Positions 54,837 to 63,053 of a stretch of DNA of 64,000 nt are shown piece by piece. The position numbers and the translations under genes were made by a program. The DNA is taken from NCBI RefSeq assembly GCF_009882915.1, contig NZ_WTUW01000001.1, positions 682,357-746,356 on the forward strand, in the 5' to 3' direction. Every line of letters begins with the position of its first letter. The first letter of the stretch is position 1. The notes below the pieces were generated by a model. That model was not told the DNA's origin. It did no database searches and saw nothing but the letters and a program-made list of their open reading frames with translations. This DNA comes from Sneathiella litorea. GTDB lineage: Bacteria > Pseudomonadota > Alphaproteobacteria > Sneathiellales > Sneathiellaceae.

Positions 54837-55541
54837 TCAGGCGTTCTGCTCTAGCTGCCCGAAGGTGCGTACAGCAAACTTTTCCGCTTTCGCCATTTCA
54901 AGCAACTGTCGCGTCGCGTCCAGCACAAACCGGTTCCGGTCTTTATCGGTTTTGCGTTCAAAATCATGCAGAAGAATGACGCCCCCGCCCGCGTCTTTTA
55001 CAGTTTCAGCCAGTTTTTCGGCCGAAATGGTTTCTGGGCAGGTATCCGTCGAATCAATTGTCCACCAAGCCATGCGACGACCCTTTAAAAGAGTTTGCAA
55101 AAGCGTTGCGAGGGTGATTTTCCCGTTTGGCGGCCGGAAATAGGTAATCTGGACATCTTTCCGGTTCAGGCAGTCTATCCCGGCCTCGATATCACTTGCC
55201 ACTTTCCATGGCAGATCTTTCCATGCATTCAGATGTCGGTAGGAATGGCTGCCGACCTCATGGCCGTTCTCAACAATCTTCGGCACCACACCCACATTAT
55301 TGTCCGCCTGGACCCCCAGCACGAAAAATGTGGCTGGCGCGTCATATTCCTTTAACAAGTCCAGAAGCTCAGGCGTAAAATTGGCGCTCGGCCCATCATC
55401 ATAAGTCAAAACGATGGTTTTGGATGCCCGGCATCGCGCCTCCAGGTTTTTGACATTGGCAATCCGGTACAGATAGGGAAGGACAATCCAGACTCCCAGC
55501 GCGGCAAAACCCACCAAGCCAAGTGTTATTACTGCAAGCAT
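54837..55541 (-). CDS. polysaccharide deacetylase (NodB family)
   Basis: A 234-residue protein with an N-terminal membrane helix (1-25) and a NodB domain. YDDGP at 47-51 supplies the metal/base Asp pair and SHSYRH at 98-103 the metal His pair. The later RPPNGK and LLHD motifs of the family are present. It removes acetyl groups from N-acetylated sugars, probably on the exopolysaccharide or its precursor, at the outer face of the inner membrane. Preceded by 248 bases that separate it from the divergent GT2 gene. Confidence 0.9.
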   Translation of the reverse strand: MLAVITLGLVGFAALGVWIVLPYLYRIANVKNLEARCRASKTIVLTYDDGPSANFTPELLDLLKEYDAPATFFVLGVQADNNVGVVPKIVENGHEVGSHSYRHLNAWKDLPWKVASDIEAGIDCLNRKDVQITYFRPPNGKITLATLLQTLLKGRRMAWWTIDSTDTCPETISAEKLAETVKDAGGGVILLHDFERKTDKDRNRFVLDATRQLLEMAKAEKFAVRTFGQLEQNA

Positions 55542-55789
55542 TTCAGAATCCTGATTAAGTTATTCTCTTTCCCCAACATCAAGCCTTAATATAGGTAGCA
55601 GAATATCGATATTTAGTTAATTTGTTAAAATTTACGGCAATGAATTTACTTCCTTCAGGCAAAATTCATTCTTCGCAACAGGATTTTAATTAAATTCCGT
55701 AATAGTTTGCCCTGTCAGAAGACGGTTAATGGAAAGTCGTACCGAAATTCCGTTACAACAGGTATGTTAGTTTTTAGGATCTGGAGTTT

Positions 55790-56767
55790 ATGAGCCCTTC
55801 ATCGCAGCAGGATACAGAGTTGGCAAAGGCACCCTCGATTTCGATTATCGTCATTAGCTACAATACACGCGACATGACACTGAAGGCTCTCGAAACAGCC
55901 TTTGCGGAAACCCGGGACACATCGTTTGAGGTTATTGTTATCGATAATGCGTCAACCGATGGATCGGCCGAAGCTCTCACCGAACAGTATGGCGATAAAG
56001 CAAAGGTCATGTGCCTGGATGAGAATCTTGGTTTTGCCGCCGCCAATAACCTTGCCGCGAAGGATGCAACGGGCGAGTTCCTGCTGCTGCTCAATCCCGA
56101 TACTGAGGTGCTTGATGGCGCCATCGACAAATTAATGGCCTTTGCCAAAACATACCCGGATGCCGGAATCTGGGGTGGGCGGACCTTGTTTGCCGATAAA
56201 AGCCTCAACCCAACATCGTGCTGGACGAAAATGAGCCTTTGGAGCCTTGTCAGCCAAGCCCTCGGCTTTTCCTCCATGTTCCGTAACTCCAGTTTTTTTA
56301 ATCCAGAGGGCATGGGCAGCTGGAATCGTGAAGGGATTCGCCAGGTCGATATCGTCACTGGATGCTTTTTCCTGATCCGGCGCGAGTTCTGGAATCGCCT
56401 CGACGGGTTCGATAAAGCCTTTTTCATGTATGCCGAAGAAGCGGACCTATGCGCCCGTGCAGCGAGGGCCGGCGCGAAACCCATGGTTACATCGGAAGCA
56501 ACGATCATCCATCATGGCGGCGCATCCGAGACCGTGCAGTCTGACAAGCTTGTTCGTCTGATAAAGGCGAAAATGACGCTCATCCATAAACATTTTCCGG
56601 CGACGACGCGCGGCATGGCGATGTGGTTGATGAAACTCTGGCCGCTGTCGCGTTATCTCGCGCATCTTGTTCTCAGCAAGATTGGTCGCCAAAGTTCAAA
56701 AGAATCAGTAGCGGTCTGGAAAAGCGTCTGGGACCGACGGAATATCTGGACAAATGTGAACGACTAG
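55790..56767 (+). CDS. glycosyltransferase family 2 (rhamnosyltransferase-like)
   Basis: A 325-residue GT-A protein. SISIIVISYNTRDMTLKAL opens the fold, EVIVIDNASTDGS follows and LLLNPDTEVLDG carries the DxD-like metal motif. ADLCARAARAGAKPM and HHGGASET are typical of WcaA/rhamnosyl-like transferases. GGAG lies 3 bases before the ATG. No signal or membrane helix is seen except a hydrophobic C-terminal segment. It is a plus-strand gene among minus-strand neighbours. Confidence 0.87.
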   Translation: MSPSSQQDTELAKAPSISIIVISYNTRDMTLKALETAFAETRDTSFEVIVIDNASTDGSAEALTEQYGDKAKVMCLDENLGFAAANNLAAKDATGEFLLLLNPDTEVLDGAIDKLMAFAKTYPDAGIWGGRTLFADKSLNPTSCWTKMSLWSLVSQALGFSSMFRNSSFFNPEGMGSWNREGIRQVDIVTGCFFLIRREFWNRLDGFDKAFFMYAEEADLCARAARAGAKPMVTSEATIIHHGGASETVQSDKLVRLIKAKMTLIHKHFPATTRGMAMWLMKLWPLSRYLAHLVLSKIGRQSSKESVAVWKSVWDRRNIWTNVND

Positions 56768-56867
56768 CAAACCCGCCGCCGGTTCACGCAACAAAATTTT
56801 TGAAGAATTGTAACTTCAGTCCACTATAGTTATTTCAAACCATAAACAACCAAGGGGTAACGGGGAC

Positions 56868-58745
56868 GTGCGCATTCGGGATCTTACATTATCAATCACG
56901 ATACTTTTTTTTGTCTCTGTGAACGCTGCCGTCGCACAGGATCTATTTGTCGATTTCGAAAATGGCAAGGATAGCAACAGCGGCCTCTCGCGGGAGGCGC
57001 CATGGCAGCATGCACCCGGCGATCCAAACGCGGGATCAAAAGCCGGTAGCTACAAATTGCGCCCCGGTGACGTTGTCAATTTCAAGGGCGGCGTTGAATA
57101 TTTCGGCCAAATCATTGTCCCGGCAGGCGGATCGGAAGCTGAACCTGTTACCTACAAGGGTAGTGGATGGGGTGAGGAACGCGCTATCCTCAGCGGTGCC
57201 GAGGAACTGACAGCGGCCCTAACGCCCTGCACCTCCGCTAGCGACTGCTACAATAATCCCAACTGGCAGAAGCTTTACAAGTCCAGTCTGGAAGAAGAAG
57301 TTAATCCATTTACGCCCATGTTTCTCTCTAGGGAACGCGTGTGGATTGCGCGCGAACCGAATCAGCCGGACCCGTTCTGGTTTGACGATTACGAGCATTA
57401 CAATGTGGTCGGCGGTGACGGCGCCGCCTCGGTCATGGGCAAGGACTATATCACCCTGGGCAGCGGTCTCGATAGTACAGATGAATCAAACTGGCGTAAC
57501 GCCCGGATTGCAGTCTGGATGAAACCTAATCTGGTGTTATTGACCGAAGTGACCGGGATTGACAAGGCGACGGGTACGATAAAATTCAACCCGCCCGGTA
57601 ACGATCCCTATACAGATAGGGAATCCTATTATGCCCTGTTCAATCGACCGTCCGACATTGATCAGCCGGGCGAATATTTTATCGATAATGAAGCACGGCA
57701 GCTTATAATCTGGCCGAAGGACCCGGCGACAACCGCAAAAAGCCGTCTTTATGTCAACAAGCTCCCGGCCGGATTTAATATCAACGGAAGCAGTAACCTC
57801 GTCATCGAGGGGTTTCATATCAGCCATTATTTTGGCGATCATGACGGCTGGGCCAGTGGAACCGCCATTATCAACTCAGAGCACCCGGTCCGGAATGTGG
57901 TCATTCGCGACAACTATATCGAAAATCTTCGCTCGGTTGAGGGGATTGGTGCCATACAGCTCCATAAGGCCCAAAATGTGATTGTCAGTAATAATACGAT
58001 CACCAATAGTCAGAAAAGCTCCGGCATCCGGTTTGGTTTTTCAAAAGACATTATCATTCGCGACAATGTTATTCACAAGATCGGCCGGACGGGTATCCGC
58101 CTGATCGAGACAGAGAATATTCAGGTGACCGGTAATACTCTGTCCGACATTCTTGGCGTCCATGGTAACGGCATGTCGGTTTACTTGAAAAACAAGACGA
58201 TCCTTGTCGCCGAGAATATGTTCGATAATGTTCCCTTCGCTTTTACGTATCACGGCACGGGACATATTGAGGAAGCCAACAGCATGTGGCTCCTGAGCAA
58301 TATCTTCCTTGGGCGTGTTCGCAGCTGGGGCAGTCAGTTCGGATCGATGCATTTTCTGCATAACATGGTCCTGGCTGAAGTAGAGCCCGGCAAATCCATT
58401 CAGATTCCCGGCGAAGAGCCGTCTACAATCATCAAGAACAACATCATTGATGGCCTGATCGCTTCGCCCGCGCCGGAAGACTGGGTTTTCTCGCACAATA
58501 TCTATTCGGGCCTGAGCTGGCTGCAGTCCTCAAAATATGGCTGGAGCCTGGAACCCGGCGGCGATATCAATGAGGGCATTACGGACGAGGTCTGGGGTTT
58601 CTTCACGAAAAAACAGGAGAATGTCGCGCGCGGGATGGGCGATAATATATATGAGCTTCTCCCCGTCACCCAGTTCAAGGCTTATGATTTCAGCTTTTGG
58701 AAAGAGGCGCGCCCCATTGGACCCCGCGTGATTACCAGTCCGTAA
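56868..58745 (+). CDS. secreted right-handed beta-helix protein
   Basis: A 625-residue protein with a GTG start and a signal peptide (LSITILFFVSVNAAVAQ). It has the parallel beta-helix repeats of family-6/chondroitinase-B-like lyases and alginate epimerases (SNLVIEGFHISHYFGDHDG, NVVIRDNYIENLR, IIIRDNVIHKIG and similar turns). LRPGDVVNFKGGVEYFGQIIVP is close to the start of the helix. A lyase or epimerase acting on the cell's own polysaccharide is plausible, as are purely structural roles. The preceding gene is a GT2 and the next is the convergent amidotransferase. Confidence 0.78.
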   Translation: MRIRDLTLSITILFFVSVNAAVAQDLFVDFENGKDSNSGLSREAPWQHAPGDPNAGSKAGSYKLRPGDVVNFKGGVEYFGQIIVPAGGSEAEPVTYKGSGWGEERAILSGAEELTAALTPCTSASDCYNNPNWQKLYKSSLEEEVNPFTPMFLSRERVWIAREPNQPDPFWFDDYEHYNVVGGDGAASVMGKDYITLGSGLDSTDESNWRNARIAVWMKPNLVLLTEVTGIDKATGTIKFNPPGNDPYTDRESYYALFNRPSDIDQPGEYFIDNEARQLIIWPKDPATTAKSRLYVNKLPAGFNINGSSNLVIEGFHISHYFGDHDGWASGTAIINSEHPVRNVVIRDNYIENLRSVEGIGAIQLHKAQNVIVSNNTITNSQKSSGIRFGFSKDIIIRDNVIHKIGRTGIRLIETENIQVTGNTLSDILGVHGNGMSVYLKNKTILVAENMFDNVPFAFTYHGTGHIEEANSMWLLSNIFLGRVRSWGSQFGSMHFLHNMVLAEVEPGKSIQIPGEEPSTIIKNNIIDGLIASPAPEDWVFSHNIYSGLSWLQSSKYGWSLEPGGDINEGITDEVWGFFTKKQENVARGMGDNIYELLPVTQFKAYDFSFWKEARPIGPRVITSP

Positions 58746-58756
58746 GAACCGGTGAC

Positions 58757-60649
58757 CTACCCGTCCATCATCTGCTGGGCCCAGATCTCAGCAGTGAGGA
58801 GTTGATAGATCCGGGCGGAGTTATCGAGGCGGCCCGACTTATGATCCTTAATAAGCTGCTGCACATAATCGGCATCAAACCAGCCGCGCGATTTAAGCCG
58901 CGCCGGACTGAGCGTATCTTGAAGCATTTCAGACAGTTCGCCGGAAATCCAGCTACGGATTGGCACCGCGAAGTTTGATTTCGGACGATAGATGATTTCC
59001 TGCGGCAGATATTTTTCCGCCACTTTCTTCAGCAGATACTTAGAGGTGCCGTTGGTATATTTCATATGCCCCGGAAGGTTCATGCTGCTGGCGACAAATT
59101 CCCTGTCAATGAAAGGCACCCGCACCTCTACTGATTCCGACATCGAGGAACGGTCCGTATAGGTGAGGTTAAGGCCGCACATAAAGAGCTTGATATCTGT
59201 CTGACAAAGCTTGTTATAAGGGTCGTCCTGATAGGCGGATTCCATCACACTGTCATGATAGTCGGCGAGCGCACCGAGCGAACTCTCGGCAACATCCGGC
59301 ATCAGTGCAGACAGGGACTGCTGATCATACTGCGCATAACTCCTGAGATAGGCTTCATTGGAGGGGAGTTCTGCGAATGACAGGAATTTCTTTGCCCAGC
59401 GTCCAAGGCGAAATCCCCGCCCGCCGACCTGAACCGGCAGGGCGTTCGTTACCGCACGAATGGGACCGCGAATAATTCCTGGCAATTTGCGGTATTTTTC
59501 AGCCATCAGCCAGGCCTTCTGCCGGCGATACCCGAAATGCAATTCATCGGCGCCCATACCGGACAAAAGAACCTTGATTCCCATATCTTTCGCCGACTGG
59601 CAAATCAGCTTGGTGTTGAGCGCAGCAGGGTCGCCAATGGGCTCATCCAGGCTGTAGATGACTTTTGGAAGTAGCGACATCAAGTCAGGATTGACGACAA
59701 TTGACTCGTGATCGAACCCTTCTTTTTCGGCCAGCATTTCCGCATATTTCTGGTCATCGGCCATCTGTTCAACGCGTTTGTCCGCCTCCGACATACCAAT
59801 GGTGAAGGTTTTCAGCTTACCCAGCTTGCGCCGCGCGATGGTGCTGACCAGTGATGAATCAAGGCCGCCACTCAGGAAACTGCCGACCTCAACATCGGAC
59901 ACCAGATGCCGGTCGATGGAACTCTCGAAGCTTTTTGTCAGCTCTTCCACCGCATCCCGCTCATCTATCGGGCCTGCTTGATAATCCGGCAGCTCCCAAT
60001 AAGTGGTCTCCTTGATATTCCCATCCGTATCGACAACCAGATATTGCCCGGGCTGTACTTTTTGAACGCCCTCTAGAATGCAGAAATGATCCGGTAACCA
60101 GAGGAGTTGCATGCTGGCGGCAAGGGCCGAGAAATTCACCGCGAAAGGTTCCTCAATGATTTTCGCAATTGTCTTCAGCTCGGAGGAGAAGCAGAAATTC
60201 TTCCCCTTTTTAAAGAAAAACAGGGGTTTGATGCCGAAATGGTCGCGGGCCAGAAAGAGTTCTTTCTTCTCACGATCATAAATCGCGAAGGCGAACATGC
60301 CGATAAACTCTTCAAGGCATTTCGGGCCCTTCAGTCGGAACAGCTCCAACACCACTTCGGTATCGGAATTCGTCTTGAACTGGACTCCATATTGCGACTC
60401 AAGCGTCCTTTTAAGCTCTTTATAATTATATAACTCGCCGTTATAAACGATGACATACTTATCCTTCTGCATCGGTTGGTCCGACCGCGGATCAACGTCG
60501 ATGATCGACAGCCGCTGATGAGCGAGCGATAAATTCTCCTCAGACCAGACATCCTGTGAGTCCGGCCCGCGATGCTGCTGGATGACAGATGCGGCTTTCG
60601 CATGGTCAACATGGTTCGGGAAATTCAAAAATCCGGCTAAACCGCACAT
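58757..60649 (-). CDS. asnB: asparagine synthase-type amidotransferase
   Basis: A 630-residue protein: the N-terminal class II glutamine amidotransferase domain begins MCGLAGFLN with the catalytic Cys2 exposed after Met removal. The ATP-pyrophosphatase domain has SGGLDSS (about 256-262). It is arranged like the XrtA/PEP-CTERM system amidotransferase (TIGR03108), an AsnB relative found in these polysaccharide loci, where it may amidate a uronic acid rather than make asparagine. The gene symbol asnB is given for the family only. It is the first minus-strand gene after the beta-helix gene and is preceded by GT2 and polymerase genes. Confidence 0.87.
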   Translation of the reverse strand: MCGLAGFLNFPNHVDHAKAASVIQQHRGPDSQDVWSEENLSLAHQRLSIIDVDPRSDQPMQKDKYVIVYNGELYNYKELKRTLESQYGVQFKTNSDTEVVLELFRLKGPKCLEEFIGMFAFAIYDREKKELFLARDHFGIKPLFFFKKGKNFCFSSELKTIAKIIEEPFAVNFSALAASMQLLWLPDHFCILEGVQKVQPGQYLVVDTDGNIKETTYWELPDYQAGPIDERDAVEELTKSFESSIDRHLVSDVEVGSFLSGGLDSSLVSTIARRKLGKLKTFTIGMSEADKRVEQMADDQKYAEMLAEKEGFDHESIVVNPDLMSLLPKVIYSLDEPIGDPAALNTKLICQSAKDMGIKVLLSGMGADELHFGYRRQKAWLMAEKYRKLPGIIRGPIRAVTNALPVQVGGRGFRLGRWAKKFLSFAELPSNEAYLRSYAQYDQQSLSALMPDVAESSLGALADYHDSVMESAYQDDPYNKLCQTDIKLFMCGLNLTYTDRSSMSESVEVRVPFIDREFVASSMNLPGHMKYTNGTSKYLLKKVAEKYLPQEIIYRPKSNFAVPIRSWISGELSEMLQDTLSPARLKSRGWFDADYVQQLIKDHKSGRLDNSARIYQLLTAEIWAQQMMDG

Positions 60650-60686
60650 GGCTAAAATCCTAAAATCAGCGTACCGCTGAACAAAT

Positions 60687-61595
60687 TTACGTGTTGGTCC
60701 AATATTTATTGGGGTCTATGTGGTCAAGTCCACTGAAGTAAAATCCCAACATGATTTTCGCGCGAAAGAACCGACACCAGAACAATATCAAAATCGCCTT
60801 CAGCTTGTCTGAAAAATATGGAAGCTTCCGGTCCTTTAGCGCCCGAACACTATGCGGTGCGGCGGAGACGGCCGTCGCCACACAAAGCGCGGGCCATTTA
60901 AGTGCGAAACCCGACCCCTTCTTCCACATGTTGAAGGTCATCGCCGATTGCCGTTTCCATTTCGCCCGCAACTCTTCAAGTGTCGCACGCGCCGGATGTT
61001 TGGCAATGCAGTCGCCGCCAAAGTGAAACTTCGCACCGATAGCATAGGCGCGCTGACACCAGTCCGTGTCTTCGGCAACTCCCGCATGAAAGGGCCCGAC
61101 TTCTTCAAAAAGCACGCGGCTTGTCCACATATTGCCGGTCGCCGCATCGCCTTTCTTGGTATAGCCTTCCTGGTCCATGGAATAGGTAATCTCAAACGCC
61201 TCTACGCTGTTGGGGCGGTCATGTTCGGGATAGATGATGATTTCCCCGGCCATCACACTGCGTTCGCCCTCGTCCTGCATATGCTTGAGGCCGTTTTTCA
61301 CAAAATCCGGATCAAGCAGGCAGTCACAATCCGTAAAGGCGAGAAATTTTCCTTTGGCAAGCTTTGCCCCGGCATTACGGGCGGGCCCGGCGCCGCGAGC
61401 CGTCTCGACGACAAGGGTGACATTCAAATCATAGGCGTCCAGCCCCTCAACCGCCTTGGTAGAGTTATTGTCACACACAATAACCTCGAACCGGCTCTTA
61501 TCATAGGTCTGCGCTTCCAGCGTTGCCAGGCATGCCGCCAGGCCGACCGGATCATTATAATGCGGTATAACGACGCTTAACTCGAGTTTTTCCAT
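60687..61595 (-). CDS. glycosyltransferase family 2
   Basis: A 302-residue GT-A enzyme with ELSVVIPHYNDPVGLAACLATL, EVIVCDNNSTKAV and FLAFTDCDCLLDPDFV with a DCD metal motif. FHFGGDCIAKHPARATLEELRAKW is typical for membrane-associated transferases. A C-terminal hydrophobic region (ALILFWCRFFRAKIMLGFYFSG) may tether it. It lies 37 bases upstream of the amidotransferase and shares the transcription direction. Confidence 0.87.
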   Translation of the reverse strand: MEKLELSVVIPHYNDPVGLAACLATLEAQTYDKSRFEVIVCDNNSTKAVEGLDAYDLNVTLVVETARGAGPARNAGAKLAKGKFLAFTDCDCLLDPDFVKNGLKHMQDEGERSVMAGEIIIYPEHDRPNSVEAFEITYSMDQEGYTKKGDAATGNMWTSRVLFEEVGPFHAGVAEDTDWCQRAYAIGAKFHFGGDCIAKHPARATLEELRAKWKRQSAMTFNMWKKGSGFALKWPALCVATAVSAAPHSVRALKDRKLPYFSDKLKAILILFWCRFFRAKIMLGFYFSGLDHIDPNKYWTNT

Positions 61596-61688
61596 TTCGG
61601 TCTTAATCCCCTTCGATGCAAACCTAGATCATCTCGAGTTAATTTTTATTAAAAGGCACGCCCGTTTTGGCCCCTAGAGTTCTTTCAG

Positions 61689-63053
61689 TTATAATGGTTT
61701 AGAAACATTCGACGATTGTTGAGCCGTTTGGGCCATTTCCTGCGGCATTTGCGATGCAGCACTGGGTTGTCCCCGGCGCGCAGGAACTTCATTCCAGGCA
61801 ACACCGGCACTCACCAGCATACCTAGCAGGATATTGGTCAGGATTAACGGCTGCTCAAACAGGCCGACAGACATGCTGGACACATCCAGGGCGATCAGGG
61901 CGGAAATCAGGAAGAAAATCAGTTTCCGACGATAGGGATCCTTCGATGTCTTTCTGGCCTTTGCCGCATAGCGCACAGCGTTAACATGCGAGAAAACATA
62001 CATTAGGAAGGCCGGAATACCGCCATTCACGGCCACAATTACGAAATGATTAACCAGGTCGATATGGCGCCGCCCATCGAGCAGGCCACCCCAATAGTTG
62101 ATGTCTATCCCGCTGGAGCCAAAAATCCAGTAGTCACGCCATTGCGCCACTGCGACCTCAAGCAACCGGGTCCGGTACCAGGCCGTCGTCGAGTTAAGCG
62201 CGAGATAGTCGATGAGATTGTAGAAATGACGGTTCGAGGCCAACTCCAGGAATATGGCGACAGCCAACATCAAATAAAGCGTTGGCTTGATCAAACTTGG
62301 GCGCAGAATATACAGATTGCAGAATATCAATGTGACGATAGCAAGCCAGGGGCCGCTGGACATAGAGGCCAAGCCACCAACCGCCGCAAAGATTGCGGTA
62401 AATGTGCTCATCTTCCGGACACGCGGATTACTTCGAATAGCCCAGGCGATACCGGCGATCAACATCATCGCCATACCGAAATAGATATGCACAGAGGTGC
62501 TGACCTTCGCCCTCATCATCCCGAGGCGGAATTCCGGCTCTTTCGCAATCCAGACCCATGTCCGGTAGCTGTCCAGCCCGACATAGGGTGAACTGGTGGT
62601 ATAGGATTCCTGCCAACCCATGACGCACATAAAGGCGGCAATGCCAAATAAGGGAAACGCCAAGCCGCCGGCATCCTGGATGGACCGGATTCCCAATCTG
62701 GCGACAAAATACATCAGGACGGTATCAAATCCATAGCCAATCATCTCGATGGTTTTGGCCGATTCCGCCCCCGCCATTATTGTCGCGATAACCGTCCAGG
62801 CCCATAGGAAAAACACCAAATAATCAACCGAGCAGACATTCATCCTTATATGGCGGCCCTGCACGATAAAACGGATCAAAAGCGCAAGAGCAATAAGACG
62901 TGGCGCAGACATATCCGCCGGTCCCATAGGGACACGAAGATATTCCGGCCAGATCATCATGGAAACAATAAGGACACCAACCGCTGTTCCCGGCCGAACG
63001 GCCAGGGCAAGTATGCCTAAAGCAACTGTAACAAAGGCGGTTACACCGACCAT
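61689..63053 (-). CDS. O-antigen ligase/Wzy-like polymerase
   Basis: A 454-residue polytopic membrane protein with ten or more hydrophobic segments and a large periplasmic loop. The YFVARLGIRSIQDAGGLAFP and WRDYWIFGSSGIDINYWGG regions lie in such loops. The size and pattern match the Wzy/WaaL superfamily (O-antigen_ligase domain). In this locus it is likely the repeat-unit polymerase. Its start overlaps the stop of the next gene by one base (TAATG), so the pair is co-translated. Confidence 0.78.
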   Translation of the reverse strand: MVGVTAFVTVALGILALAVRPGTAVGVLIVSMMIWPEYLRVPMGPADMSAPRLIALALLIRFIVQGRHIRMNVCSVDYLVFFLWAWTVIATIMAGAESAKTIEMIGYGFDTVLMYFVARLGIRSIQDAGGLAFPLFGIAAFMCVMGWQESYTTSSPYVGLDSYRTWVWIAKEPEFRLGMMRAKVSTSVHIYFGMAMMLIAGIAWAIRSNPRVRKMSTFTAIFAAVGGLASMSSGPWLAIVTLIFCNLYILRPSLIKPTLYLMLAVAIFLELASNRHFYNLIDYLALNSTTAWYRTRLLEVAVAQWRDYWIFGSSGIDINYWGGLLDGRRHIDLVNHFVIVAVNGGIPAFLMYVFSHVNAVRYAAKARKTSKDPYRRKLIFFLISALIALDVSSMSVGLFEQPLILTNILLGMLVSAGVAWNEVPARRGQPSAASQMPQEMAQTAQQSSNVSKPL

